Shown piece after piece: positions 9,031 through 17,737 of a stretch of DNA of 64,000 nt (its first letter is position 1; every line of letters begins with the position of its first letter). Made by a program: the position numbers and the translations under genes. This DNA comes from Paenibacillus sp. JQZ6Y-1 (GTDB taxonomy: Bacteria > Bacillota > Bacilli > Paenibacillales > Paenibacillaceae): assembly GCF_040719145.1 (NCBI RefSeq), contig NZ_JBFDUZ010000002.1, forward strand, positions 248,001 to 312,000, in the 5' to 3' direction. The notes beneath the pieces were generated by a model. It was not told the DNA's origin, ran no database searches, and saw only the letters and a program-made list of their open reading frames with translations.

Positions 9031-9070
9031 AAAACAACCGCCAGCCGACCTAAGGTCGACGAGCGGTTGC
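9031..9070 (-). terminator. Terminator of the aldo/keto reductase gene
   Basis: CAACCGC/GCGGTTG outer arms (9035-9041 and 9063-9069) with an inner CGACCT/AGGTCG stem. On the minus strand it is followed by TTTT. Confidence 0.7.
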
Positions 9071-9106
9071 ATGTGTAATCAGCTCGTTCAGATACAAACA
9101 GCTGAA

Positions 9107-9937
9107 TTAGAAATTGAAATTGTCTGGATCTGGGCCTGTACGCTCGTTTTTGTTGAGCGCGTTCAGTTGGTCGATCTCGTCAGTCGTGAGCTGGAAGTCG
9201 AAAATGTTAGCATTGTCGACAATACGTTCTTCTTTGACGGAACGAGTCAGAACGATGACGCCTTTGTCCAGTACCCAGCGCAGCAATACTTGTGCAGGGC
9301 TTTTGCCGTATTTTTCGCCGATGGCTTTAACGGTTTCGTTGTCGAACAGCTTACCGCGGGCAAGTGGGGACCAAGCTTCCACCTGAATACCTTTTTGCGC
9401 GCTGTAATCCAGTAGTTCGTTTTGCGTCAGCAGTGGGTGGAATTCCACCTGATTGACCGCTGGTACGACTTCGGCATCTGCCAGCAGATCGTCCAGATGA
9501 TGCGGTTGGAAGTTACTTACGCCGATTGCACGGATACGTCCTTCTTTGTACAGCTTCTCCATCGCACGCCAGGAATCTTTGTACTTACCTTTGACTGGCC
9601 AGTGAATAAGGTACAGATCCAGTACATCCAGACCGAGCTTGTTCATCGTATCGTCAAACGCTGCCAGCGTCGATTCGTAGCCTTGATCGCCGTTCCACAG
9701 CTTGGATGTAACGAACAGTTGGTCGCGCGGTACACCGGAGTCGCGGATTGCTTTGCCGACGCTCTCCTCGTTTTTGTAGGCTGCGGCGGTATCGATCAGT
9801 ACATAGCCTGCATTGATCGCAGCAGTTACGGATTTGGTTGCATCTTCGCCTTCTTCTACTTGCCATACGCCTAGACCGAACCATGGGATTTCTACGCCAT
9901 TGTTCAGCTTCACGGTAGTTTTGATATCTGTTGTCAT
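9107..9937 (-). CDS. Aldo/keto reductase (glyoxal/methylglyoxal reductase type)
   Basis: A 276-residue cytosolic NADPH-dependent reductase of the AKR5 kind found in Bacillus (YvgN/YtbE relatives). The catalytic tetrad is visible: Asp49 and Tyr54 (LIDTAAAYKNE), Lys79 (TSKLWN) and His112 (LIHWPVKG). The NADPH-binding C-terminal part includes IGVSNFQPHHL, VNQVEFHPLL and IVLTRSVKEERI. The ATG has the site AGGAGGAATC directly upstream. It stands alone with its own terminator, and its neighbour is an FMN reductase on the same strand. The likely role is detoxification of small aldehydes, inferred from family. Confidence 0.9.
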   Translation of the reverse strand: MTTDIKTTVKLNNGVEIPWFGLGVWQVEEGEDATKSVTAAINAGYVLIDTAAAYKNEESVGKAIRDSGVPRDQLFVTSKLWNGDQGYESTLAAFDDTMNKLGLDVLDLYLIHWPVKGKYKDSWRAMEKLYKEGRIRAIGVSNFQPHHLDDLLADAEVVPAVNQVEFHPLLTQNELLDYSAQKGIQVEAWSPLARGKLFDNETVKAIGEKYGKSPAQVLLRWVLDKGVIVLTRSVKEERIVDNANIFDFQLTTDEIDQLNALNKNERTGPDPDNFNF

Positions 9938-10192
9938 TTGTGATTCCTCCTTTGGGGGTGCTTTTGGGTTCCTTATACATCATACCCTAAATTGGGAGTG
10001 TTAATCGGAATTAGCTGGAAAAATTACTGTTTTACGCTGGTATCTACCACTACGGAAAGGAATAAGGGAACAGGCTCCAGTGGAGAGAGGAGAATCTACA
10101 CAATGGGAGATACTTGTATATTCCCCTCCTCCAAAGTCGCCTTTTCCCCCTATTTTCGTTCCTCCGTTCCGAGCAGCATCGAGTACCTTGTA

Positions 10193-10747
10193 TTAGTCTA
10201 TGGATGGATGACAAGCGTGATGTAGGGATTCGAGCAAGTCTTGTAGATTTTGTTTTAAAGTAACGTCTGTGATGGTGCCTTCTTTGGATAGCTTTAAGGT
10301 AATGTGCGGGATGGTTAGGGTAGTTGTGTCTGATACCTTGGCGTTGATCATTTGTAGGGTGAGCAGCAGAGACGCGTTGGCATGGTTCCCACCCATAGGG
10401 GAAGGGGAGGCTGTAATAACGGCGGTTGGTTTGTTTACAAATTCGCCGGATGATACGATCCAGTCGAGAGCATTTTTCAGTGTGCCGGGTACGCCATTAC
10501 CATATTCGGGCGTGCAGATGAGTACACCTTGGGCGTCTTGAAGCTGTTTTCTCAGGTCTTGCACAGACTCTGGTCCATTGTCGGTATCGAGGTCTGGGGT
10601 AAAATGAGGCAGGTCATTGAGACCAGTATAGGTGGTGAAGATCATATGGTCGGGAGCAAGTCCCATGATAGCGTTGAGTAGTCTTGTATTGGAAGAAGAC
10701 TGACGCAGACTTCCTGAGATGGCGAGTATAGTCACGGGCTGATTCAT
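10193..10747 (-). CDS. NAD(P)H-dependent FMN reductase family protein
   Basis: A 184-residue flavodoxin-fold protein. GSLRQSSSNTRLL (from about residue 12) is the FMN phosphate-binding loop, and TPEYGNGVPGTLKNALDW is the flavin ring-binding motif of the FMN_red/azoreductase family. ASPSPMGGNHA follows as the second FMN loop. It probably reduces quinones, azo compounds or free FMN. The length is normal for the family. The stretch between this gene and the aldo/keto reductase (9938-10192) shows no gene. Confidence 0.85.
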   Translation of the reverse strand: MNQPVTILAISGSLRQSSSNTRLLNAIMGLAPDHMIFTTYTGLNDLPHFTPDLDTDNGPESVQDLRKQLQDAQGVLICTPEYGNGVPGTLKNALDWIVSSGEFVNKPTAVITASPSPMGGNHANASLLLTLQMINAKVSDTTTLTIPHITLKLSKEGTITDVTLKQNLQDLLESLHHACHPSID

Positions 10748-11091
10748 AAATGGATATCCTCTTTTCTATAAGTAAGATATGTAATGCTTGCGCGGATAGC
10801 GATAAGACCAAGCCGTTCTGTTCAGTATAGCTTAGTACAAGATAGTGTTGGATGAAGATTGGATGTATACAATTTTTATGTATATAACAAAAAGCAGGAA
10901 GAGCGAAGGGGGAGTGCTGCATATGTAAGCGATGGTAGCGCACAATGCAATGCAGAAGAGAAGACGATCAACAAAAAAACGAAGACCAGATCAACTAAAA
11001 AAGGGAGCGGCAACCGTATAGGCTGCTGCTCCGTTTCATGAGAGAATGACATTGCTTCGTATGGGAAGGATATAGATATAGATACGTCGAG
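10748..11091. other. Intergenic region between the FMN reductase and MFS genes
   Basis: No gene was recognised. The right end holds the MFS terminator; the remainder is A-rich on the plus strand with no clear promoter. Confidence 0.4.
10996..11036 (-). terminator. Terminator of the gntR-MFS operon
   Basis: On the minus strand a GGAGCAGC/GCCGCTCC stem (outer ends 11004 and 11032) is followed by a run of six T. Confidence 0.7.
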
Positions 11092-12336
11092 CTATTCGAC
11101 ATGAATCTCGTTGTTTTTGGGAGCGGTTGGATAAATATAGCCCTTGCTGCCTGCGCCGAGACCTGTGTAGAGAAGGCTGACAGCAGCTACAACGAGCAGC
11201 AGCAGCGGAATAGTCCAGCTGTTGGAAGTGTCGTGCAGAATACCGAATAGGGTAGGGCCGCAGGCAGCTAGCAGATAGCCGACGGATTGCGCCATACCGG
11301 AAATTTCGGTTGCTTGCTCCGGTGTCTGGGTACGCAGGTTGAAGAACATCATTGAAAGGCTAAATGCAGCAGCACCAGCGATACCGATCAGGATCAGACA
11401 AACGGCGATAATACCAAGATGCCCACTGCCAAAGATGATCCCAAGCAGACCGATCAGATACATGGCGACGGTTCCAGTAACAAGCAGACGCTGGGTAGCG
11501 AAGCGTGCTGCTAGAATCGGAATAATAAAGTTAAAGGGCAGCATGGAAAACTGCATCAGAGACAGCATATAGCCGGATTGTATGCGGGACAAGCCTTGCT
11601 CTTGCAAAATGTCCGGTAACCAAGCGATGGATACATAGAAGATCATCGACTGCATGCCCATGAAAAAGGTGATTTTCCACGCGAGCGGCGATTTCCAGAC
11701 ACTATGACCAGATGTATGCGAGCGCTTCGCCAGACGAGCGACCTTGTTGTAGCGCAACTGGGTGACCCAGAACAACAGCGCTCCGGTTGCCAGTACGGTC
11801 CAAGTGAGCAGAGAGCCTTTCCAGCCGAGACCCGCATTCATGGCGAGCGGTAAACTGAGTGCAGACGCCAGTGCGGCAAATACATTGCTGCAAATCGAAT
11901 AAATACTCGTCATCAGCCCGATGCGATGCGGAAATTCACGCTTGATCATGCCCGGCAAAATAACGTTAATCACGGCAATCGCCAGACCCGTCAGAAACGT
12001 ACCAGTGACCAAGATACCGAGTCCGCCAAACGGACGCATCCAGCCGCCAATCATCATGACGATCATCGAAAAGAAAATGATTTTTTCCATCCCGTAATTG
12101 CCTGCTAGCTTGGCAACGAAAGGAGATAACAGCGCAAACGCCAGCAGTGGAATAGTCGTCAAAAAGCCCGCCATCGTATTGGAAATGGGAAAATCAGCGC
12201 GCATCAGATCGAGTAGTGGACTAAGCCCGGTAATCGGACTGCGCATCGTGCAGGAAACAAATAAGATACAGAACAGTAAAAAGGCCGGATTCCGCAACGC
12301 GGCGGACTGACCGGGTATGTCAAGCGTACGCTTCAT
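11092..12336 (-). CDS. MFS transporter of the CynX/NimT family
   Basis: A 414-residue membrane protein with about twelve hydrophobic segments. The N-terminal SPITGLSPLLDLMRADF and the first-half loop sequences resemble CynX/NimT-type permeases (cyanate and nitroimidazole transporters; B. subtilis YycB). Its ATG overlaps the stop codon of the upstream GntR-family regulator, so the two are co-translated and the regulator probably controls this transporter. The substrate is unknown; small organic anions or antimicrobials are plausible. Confidence 0.85.
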   Translation of the reverse strand: MKRTLDIPGQSAALRNPAFLLFCILFVSCTMRSPITGLSPLLDLMRADFPISNTMAGFLTTIPLLAFALLSPFVAKLAGNYGMEKIIFFSMIVMMIGGWMRPFGGLGILVTGTFLTGLAIAVINVILPGMIKREFPHRIGLMTSIYSICSNVFAALASALSLPLAMNAGLGWKGSLLTWTVLATGALLFWVTQLRYNKVARLAKRSHTSGHSVWKSPLAWKITFFMGMQSMIFYVSIAWLPDILQEQGLSRIQSGYMLSLMQFSMLPFNFIIPILAARFATQRLLVTGTVAMYLIGLLGIIFGSGHLGIIAVCLILIGIAGAAAFSLSMMFFNLRTQTPEQATEISGMAQSVGYLLAACGPTLFGILHDTSNSWTIPLLLLVVAAVSLLYTGLGAGSKGYIYPTAPKNNEIHVE

Positions 12337-13019
12337 TGCCTAAAATCTCCTTCGGTCATAATGGATTTGAAATAGTGAATATAATCATCTACAATCACTG
12401 CCGCCCGCTGTTCGTCCTGCTGACGGATTGCTTCGATCAGATTGTGATGCCCCGTATGATCATTGTCGGTCGTCAGCTCGGTAGTGCTCATAATCGACAT
12501 CTGAATCCGTTCAAACATATGGTTGTACAGATCGACCAGCAGTGGGTTGTAGGATGCCCCGATGATCGTATGATGCAGCTGCATATCGACCTCGACGAAT
12601 TGCTCGATCTCGCCAGCATGAGTATGCTGCAAGCAGAGAGCGGAATAATGCTCCATCTTTTGCAGATCATCGTCTGTGCGGCGCTGACATGCCAAAATAA
12701 CCGCTTCCCGATCAAGCGCATGCCGAACTTCCAGAATCTCAATCACGCTGGAATTGCCGACTCGCTTTTGGAGGACCGAACCGAGTGGACTGGCAGCAAT
12801 AACAAACGTGCCGTCTCCTTGACGTGTAGATAGCAGTCCCACATGTACGAGCGCACGAATGGCTTCACGCAGTGTATTGCGGCTGACACCAAACTGTTCC
12901 ATCAATTCCGCTTCTTTCGGAATGCGCATACCGACAGTCCAAACGCCGCTACGAATCTGTTCCTCCAGCCGTTCACATAGCTGCTCAACGAGCGACTTTT
13001 TTTCTAATTTATCAAACAT
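12333..13019 (-). CDS. FadR-type GntR transcriptional regulator (FCD domain)
   Basis: A 228-residue regulator. The winged helix at residues ~8-75 includes GMRIPKEAELMEQFGVSRNT and REAIRALVHVGLLSTRQGDGTFV. The C-terminal FCD domain (about 90-220) carries Asp/His residues for a metal or carboxylate ligand (EVDMQLHHTIIGAS, HHNLIEAI). FCD regulators usually repress their own operon until a small acid binds. It overlaps the transporter gene by 4 bases. Autoregulation is inferred. Confidence 0.88.
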   Translation of the reverse strand: MFDKLEKKSLVEQLCERLEEQIRSGVWTVGMRIPKEAELMEQFGVSRNTLREAIRALVHVGLLSTRQGDGTFVIAASPLGSVLQKRVGNSSVIEILEVRHALDREAVILACQRRTDDDLQKMEHYSALCLQHTHAGEIEQFVEVDMQLHHTIIGASYNPLLVDLYNHMFERIQMSIMSTTELTTDNDHTGHHNLIEAIRQQDEQRAAVIVDDYIHYFKSIMTEGDFRQ

Positions 13020-13208
13020 AGTCTTCCCCGCATTTCTGGATATAATGAGCTGTATGTCAACAGCAATCCTTTATTTATGGTTAAAGGTAGGATGATTGGT
13101 CTATTGGGCATTTTAAGGGATGAAGAGCTATTTGTCCATAGCTAACATGAAAAAGAAGATTTGCGAAGCCTATAGAATTGCTAAATTTCCTTTTAATAAA
13201 AATTTTAC

Positions 13209-13246
13209 ATAAAAGAGGAATTTGATAGATAAAAGAGGAATATGAT
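13209..13246 (+). repeat. Tandem direct repeat upstream of the secreted protein gene
   Basis: ATAAAAGAGGAATTTGAT and ATAAAAGAGGAATATGAT occur in tandem with a 20-bp period (13209-13226 and 13229-13246), one mismatch. A 20-bp period is close to two helix turns, so two copies of a regulator could bind the same face. They sit ~50 bp before the start at 13297. Confidence 0.5.
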
Positions 13247-13296
13247 CAATAGAGAATCGTATTTTCCCGCACTGACGGGTATAGGAGGAATGTTCA

Positions 13297-14856
13297 TTGA
13301 ATTACACTATTCGCAAAAGAACGGTTGCTGCGCTCATGACCGCGATTCTGACGGTCGCTACATTGCTTGGGTTTATCCCACAGCAGCAGGTGCAGGCGGC
13401 TACAGCGCTGACTGTGGCACAAGCGATTCAATCGCAAAGTGCAGGCACGATCACTGTAACCGGCATTATCGTCGGACACGCCAGCGGTTCACAAACCGCC
13501 GATTTTACTAGTCCGTTTGCCAATGATTTTAACGTGTTGCTGGCGGACAGTAGCAGCGAAACCAGCACATCCAAGCTGCTGGACGTTCAATTGCCATCTT
13601 CATTCCGTTCTCAATATGGGCTGCAAACCAACCCCGGATTGATTGGCACAACCATCACCGTTACAGGAACAGCCGGTACATACAACAACTTTGCGGGTGT
13701 AAAAAGCCCGACTGCCATCACGACTGGTGGCAGCACCACACCTCCACCAACCGAGCCGGGCACCACACTGCCTAACGGCACAGGCAAAAAAGTCCTGTTC
13801 GACAATACTCATGCGCAAACCGCAGGTGCAGCGGACTGGGTAATCGACGGCGGCTTCTCTGACTTCGCGAACGGTCTGCGTGCCGACGGATTTACGGTAT
13901 CGTCGCTGGAGCGCTCCATTCCTTACACATTTGGCGAGCAAGCGATCACATACGACAAGCTGAAAGGCTATGACGTATTCGTTATCGCTGAGCCCAACGT
14001 ACCGTTCAAAACAAGCGAACAGGCAGCCATGCTGCAATACGTCAAAGGTGGCGGCAGCATTTTCTTCATCGGCGATCACTACAACGCCGACCGTAACAAA
14101 AACCGCTGGGATGGTTCCGAAGCAATTAACGGATACCGTCGTGGTGCCTACAACAATCCGACACTGGGCATGTCTACAGAAGAAGCAGCTTCCCCAGCAA
14201 TGCAAAATGTAACAGGCTCCGACTGGTTGGGCAGCAACTTCGGTATTCGTTTCCGTTACAATGCGTTGGGTGATGCTAACGCAACGGATATCGTATCTTC
14301 CTCCCAAGCCTTTGGCATTACAGCAGGTGTCAGCTCGGTAGCTATGCACGCTGGCTCCACACTGGCAATCCTTGATCCGACCAAAGCCAAAGGGATCGTC
14401 TACATCCCATCCGGTATGTCCAAATGGGGCAATGCAGTGGATCAGGGCGTATACAATGGCGGCGGACGCGCAGAAGGTCCGTATGCAGCCGTATCCAAGC
14501 TAGGTGCAGGTAAAGCAGCATTTATCGGCGATTCCTCTCCAGTTGAAGATGCTTCGCCTAAATACAAACGCGAAGAAAACGGTCAAACCAAAACAACCTA
14601 TGATGGCTACAAAGAAGTCAACGATGCCACACTGCTGGTAAACACAGTTCGTTGGTTGGCTGTCAAAGAAAGCTATACCGATCTGACGCAAGTAAGTGGT
14701 CTGACACTGGACAGCAAAACATCCCTGCTGTCGATTGAAAATCCTGCTACATCGACTGAGCCGCAAACCGAACCGTGGGCTGCTCCAGCGGCAGGGTACA
14801 AATGGTATGACCCAACTACATTCAAATCCGGCTCATACGGTTATGTAGCCAAATAA
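13297..14856 (+). CDS. Secreted protein with OB-fold-like and GATase-like domains
   Basis: A 519-residue exported protein. The TTG at 13297 is chosen because AGGAGGAA (13283-13290) lies 6 bases upstream; the ATG at 13290 is out of frame. A signal peptide of about 35 residues ends near VQAATA. Residues ~38-145 (VAQAIQSQSAGTITVTGIIVGH) look like the OB-fold DUF6359 type domain seen in Bacillus secreted nucleases. A Thr/Pro/Gly linker follows (~147-160). Residues ~165-460 contain KVLFDNTHAQTAGAADWVID, YDVFVIAEPN, GGGSIFFIGDHYNADRNKN and GKAAFIGDSSPVEDAS, which resemble a class I glutamine-amidotransferase-like fold without the classic Cys nucleophile motif. The biochemical role is not recognised. 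Confidence 0.75.
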   Translation: MNYTIRKRTVAALMTAILTVATLLGFIPQQQVQAATALTVAQAIQSQSAGTITVTGIIVGHASGSQTADFTSPFANDFNVLLADSSSETSTSKLLDVQLPSSFRSQYGLQTNPGLIGTTITVTGTAGTYNNFAGVKSPTAITTGGSTTPPPTEPGTTLPNGTGKKVLFDNTHAQTAGAADWVIDGGFSDFANGLRADGFTVSSLERSIPYTFGEQAITYDKLKGYDVFVIAEPNVPFKTSEQAAMLQYVKGGGSIFFIGDHYNADRNKNRWDGSEAINGYRRGAYNNPTLGMSTEEAASPAMQNVTGSDWLGSNFGIRFRYNALGDANATDIVSSSQAFGITAGVSSVAMHAGSTLAILDPTKAKGIVYIPSGMSKWGNAVDQGVYNGGGRAEGPYAAVSKLGAGKAAFIGDSSPVEDASPKYKREENGQTKTTYDGYKEVNDATLLVNTVRWLAVKESYTDLTQVSGLTLDSKTSLLSIENPATSTEPQTEPWAAPAAGYKWYDPTTFKSGSYGYVAK

Positions 14857-14910
14857 TGAACACATTCGGCATACCCGAATAACCAAGTGATACCAGTTAT
14901 ACCCCAAAGG

Positions 14911-14959
14911 AAATAGCCCCTGTATACCCACAATCATATGGGAGATACAGGGGCTATTT
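14911..14959. terminator. Bidirectional hairpin terminator
   Basis: A perfect 15-bp stem, AAATAGCCCCTGTAT paired with ATACAGGGGCTATTT, lies between convergent genes (13297+ and 15005-) and can serve both. Confidence 0.7.
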
Positions 14960-15004
14960 ACACACTTCCTCTATGGACTACACTTGTACAGCATTCAGCC
15001 CTGC

Positions 15005-15412
15005 TTACATCAGAAATGTACCAATCACAAACGAAATTCCAATAATCACCGAGCGCAGCAAGCGCGCCAACGCCATATTGCCGTTCTGAATCTGCTCACA
15101 CAATTTTGTTTTCGGTGTGATCAGATCAAAGATAATATACACGAGACACAGAATCACGATACCGACTGCTGACCAGATGATCACATCCATCCAGTTGTCC
15201 GAACCAATCGACACTAGCCCAACGATGATACATAGTCCGAGCAGCTTGCTGCCCATATACATCCCAGCTGCTTCATTGCCTGCGGCGATCTCCTTGTTAT
15301 CATCGTACCGGGTCAAGCGACTGAATACATAATACCCCACCAGCAAAATGGCAAATAAAATGACCAGCCCAATTCCTACATGACCTAGATCCGTTACAAA
15401 ATTTCTCAACAT
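15005..15412 (-). CDS. DUF350 membrane protein (YjfL-like)
   Basis: A 135-residue integral membrane protein with four hydrophobic segments (VGIGLVILFAILLVGYYVF, LLGLCIIVGLVSIG, VIIWSAVGIVILCLVYIIF, SVIIGISFVIGTFLM) and the DUF350 loop residues EIAAGNEAAGMYMG. The ATG at 15412 has the site AAGGAGGAAC; a longer reading to 15439 lacks one. It follows the ATP-grasp gene by 42 bp and closes the four-gene operon. Enterobacterial yjfL sits in a matching context. Its function is unknown. Confidence 0.82.
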   Translation of the reverse strand: MLRNFVTDLGHVGIGLVILFAILLVGYYVFSRLTRYDDNKEIAAGNEAAGMYMGSKLLGLCIIVGLVSIGSDNWMDVIIWSAVGIVILCLVYIIFDLITPKTKLCEQIQNGNMALARLLRSVIIGISFVIGTFLM

Positions 15413-15454
15413 AGTTCCTCCTTCATAAATACATACCATTGATAAGCATGAGCT

Positions 15455-16792
15455 TTATAGTTGGGGTACGACTGCCGCTGCACAATAACATGCCAGATTG
15501 TCAGTTACCTTGCCGCCAATCCGCGGCAGCAGACCGGCAAAGCGTCCACCAATAACAAATGCACCCGTCAACAGATACCCGTCAAAATCCCCTTCCAGCG
15601 TCTGCGCACAGATTCGTTCCATCGGTTGAAGCTGCTGATAGATCTTCAGTTGTTGCTCATAATAAGCAGCGATAGCCGCTTCGTCCTCTGCTGTGTCAGA
15701 CGTATCCAAAGCCAGCGCATCCGTCATATCTTCACTGTGAGTCTGCGGCTGTTCAACTAGCTTTGTACCTTGACCTTCGCGTCCGAAGAAGCCTTTGGAC
15801 ACATACGGAATATCCGCTGTTATAAACGGTTCCGGGGTAAAATAAGTCGGCAGCATATAGCGTTCAATCCATTGGCATTCCTCATCCGTAAATAGCTGAA
15901 AGCCCACATGCTCCGCCATCTGGTCATTGCGTTCATACAGCGACCATAGCGTAGCCATAAAGCCTTTGCTCTGTGTAATCATATGCTGCACCGGATTGAT
16001 CAGCCCTAGCTTGCCATCCGCCACCAGATGCAGCAGGTCCTCACCAACGGTGCGTCCGCTGTCCTCCTCGCGATCCTCCGCCAGATATTCCAGCGGATAC
16101 AGACGATATAGCAGCTCAATCTTTTCGTTCTCATAAAAAAGCCCTTCACCCGGAACAATCCGCAATTGCTCCAGCGGTACAAATACCGCTTCGATGCCTG
16201 CCAGCTTGCATTGTTCTAGCAGATAGATTGTATTCATTCGATCCTCATCATGCCAGTCGTAGCTGGTCATATACAAGATGCCGCCAAGCCCGCGTTGCCG
16301 ATAATCCTGCACCGCAGTTACAAACATGTCTCGAATACAGCTGTCCATGTGTGAGGAGGCAGGGTGTAAATCGGGCGCATATTCCAGCAGCTTTCCTTCC
16401 AAATATGCCGCTTCTGGAATGCCGCTAGGAGTATCGGTGTTATTCTCAATACATTTCATATCGCCATTCGGGCTAATGATCCAGTCCAGTCGGGTAATGC
16501 CGTCCCAATCGACCTGTTCCGTCGCCAGTACAGCAAGCAGCGGATGCAGACCAAGCTGGTGTACGAGATAAGGCTCTGGCAAATGCTGCTGGATAAAGCG
16601 CAGCGTTTTGCGATATAGATGATGCACGCGCTCCGAGCCGAGCGAGAGCTGTTCATATTCATCGGCGTGATACAGTGTGAGGGCAGGCAGGCAATACGGC
16701 TTGTCGTACATGATATGGTATGGCACGACTTCTGCCACCTCGCCGCCAAACAGTACGTCGCGCGATAGCTGCAATGGACGAGTTTGGCGCAC
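15455..16792 (-). CDS. Glutathionylspermidine synthase-like ATP-grasp ligase
   Basis: A 445-residue pre-ATP-grasp/ATP-grasp enzyme of the GspS C-terminal family (YgiC/YjfC relatives). The GTG at 16792 is 7 bases after GGAGGT; the open frame beyond it overlaps the upstream lipoprotein gene and is not coding. Visible motifs: LDWIISPNGDMKCIENNTD (metal/ATP acidic site), GIPEA, TSYDWHDEDRMN, GFMATLWSLYERN and YVSKGFFGREGQG, a Gly-rich ATP loop. Family members form amide bonds between a carboxylate (glutathione-like or peptide) and an amine such as spermidine. No amidase domain is fused. It is the core of the operon; its substrate is unknown. Confidence 0.82.
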   Translation of the reverse strand: MRQTRPLQLSRDVLFGGEVAEVVPYHIMYDKPYCLPALTLYHADEYEQLSLGSERVHHLYRKTLRFIQQHLPEPYLVHQLGLHPLLAVLATEQVDWDGITRLDWIISPNGDMKCIENNTDTPSGIPEAAYLEGKLLEYAPDLHPASSHMDSCIRDMFVTAVQDYRQRGLGGILYMTSYDWHDEDRMNTIYLLEQCKLAGIEAVFVPLEQLRIVPGEGLFYENEKIELLYRLYPLEYLAEDREEDSGRTVGEDLLHLVADGKLGLINPVQHMITQSKGFMATLWSLYERNDQMAEHVGFQLFTDEECQWIERYMLPTYFTPEPFITADIPYVSKGFFGREGQGTKLVEQPQTHSEDMTDALALDTSDTAEDEAAIAAYYEQQLKIYQQLQPMERICAQTLEGDFDGYLLTGAFVIGGRFAGLLPRIGGKVTDNLACYCAAAVVPQL

Positions 16793-16796
16793 GGAA

Positions 16797-17132
16797 TCAA
16801 CCTCCAAAGAACGAATGGCTAGAACCGGAGCTGCCAAAGCCGCTATGCGAGCTGGAACTACTTTTTTTGTAATAATGTGAGCTGTAATAGCCACCGCTGG
16901 AGCTGTAATAATAATCTTCATCCTGACAGTCAAACGGCTTGCCTGCACTATCATATTGGCAATATTCATCCTTGTCGCCACAGCCCGTAAGTGCAACTGG
17001 TACGACCAGCATGAGGGAGAAGGCAGTCATTTTGGCTTTGTTGGCGGCATTGCCTGTTGGTTTGCTGAGCGGCGATAGTGATTTGTCGTTAGATGCCTGC
17101 GAGGAAGAGGAGATGTTAGTATCGTTGTTCAT
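16797..17132 (-). CDS. Small Ser/Tyr/Gly-rich lipoprotein-like protein (YjfM-like position)
   Basis: A 111-residue protein. A ~35-residue polar N-terminus precedes a hydrophobic stretch ending in the lipobox-like VALTGC (about residues 46-51). After the cysteine come DKDEYCQYDSAGKPFDCQDE, with two more Cys, and a repetitive Tyr/Ser/Gly/His tail ending GSSHSFFGG. The long segment before the lipobox is unusual for a lipoprotein and may mean a later start or a different topology. The start ATG overlaps the stop of the upstream gene (TAATG), and the GGAGGT for the next gene is inside this gene's last codons. It occupies the place held by the DUF1190 protein YjfM in enterobacteria; that parallel is inference. 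Confidence 0.7.
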   Translation of the reverse strand: MNNDTNISSSSQASNDKSLSPLSKPTGNAANKAKMTAFSLMLVVPVALTGCGDKDEYCQYDSAGKPFDCQDEDYYYSSSGGYYSSHYYKKSSSSSHSGFGSSGSSHSFFGG

Positions 17133-17614
17133 TACAGATCCACTCCTCTCATGAAAATCATGACTTTTTGCCGATCCGCATCCAAGGCGGTATACAGCAG
17201 TTCATATGTATCTCCATGCTCCACCCGATAATGATCCAGCAGCATGCGCGCGATATCCAGTGTAGACATAAAGGAAGAAAAGGAAGCGCGTCGCACAAAC
17301 TCACGACCATCCCAGATCCAGAATTCCGGCTCCAATCGGGAAGGGTAATCCTTCTGTCCAGCAAGCACACGACCGAGACGTTCCTGATACGGTTCCGGTA
17401 ATTCCTGAGCAAAGGGACGCGTATACACGACATGCCGCTGATCGTCCTGCGTTTCATGGGAAACATGTACCCAGATTCGATGGTTTAGCTTCACCGCATC
17501 TACCAGCTTATGTAGAAACAGCTCGTCTTGCGGCAACGATGGGTACTCGTGAATCAATCCTAGCTCGCGTTGTTGTTGTTCTGACCACTCTACGTATTGT
17601 AGTGGGTAATACAT
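17132..17614 (-). CDS. Unrecognised soluble protein, first gene of the ATP-grasp operon
   Basis: A 160-residue protein with no signal or membrane segment. It is rich in aromatic and charged residues (YVEWSEQQQRELGLIHEYP, EFWIWDGREFVRRASF). AAGGAGTGAG lies 8-10 bases before the ATG. Its stop overlaps the lipoprotein start. I do not recognise the family. Position suggests the role of enterobacterial YjfK, but no sequence likeness was established. Confidence 0.7.
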   Translation of the reverse strand: MYYPLQYVEWSEQQQRELGLIHEYPSLPQDELFLHKLVDAVKLNHRIWVHVSHETQDDQRHVVYTRPFAQELPEPYQERLGRVLAGQKDYPSRLEPEFWIWDGREFVRRASFSSFMSTLDIARMLLDHYRVEHGDTYELLYTALDADRQKVMIFMRGVDL

Positions 17615-17650
17615 GTTGTCGTACTCACTCCTTTTGAATAACTGCGATTT

Positions 17651-17737
17651 GCAATATTTCCATGTTTACGAAGCATCTCGCATAAAGATGCAATATTCCC
17701 ATTTTTCGATAAAAATGCGTATTTGGCAATACTATTT
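17651..17737 (-). promoter_or_regulatory. Repeat-rich upstream region of the ATP-grasp operon
   Basis: The gap 17615-17945 holds no gene. Within it GCAATATTTCCAT (17651) and GCAATATTCCCAT (17690) form a direct repeat with 39-bp spacing, a weaker copy GCAATACTATTTTT starts near 17726, and GCATCT-N7-AGATGC (17673-17691) is an inverted repeat between the first two. This looks like a regulator-binding region for the minus-strand operon or the plus-strand glycosyltransferase. No clear -35/-10 pair was found. Confidence 0.35.

Noticed and set aside
9422-9874. Plus-strand ORF opposite the aldo/keto reductase
   Set aside because: It is a shadow of a well-conserved minus-strand gene and has no recognisable motif.
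9992-10225. 77-codon plus-strand ORF between two reductase genes
   Set aside because: No ribosome binding site or homology pattern, and it runs into the FMN reductase gene on the other strand.
16793-16996. N-terminal extension of the ATP-grasp frame
   Set aside because: It overlaps the lipoprotein gene in another frame; GTG 16792 with GGAGGT is the proper start.
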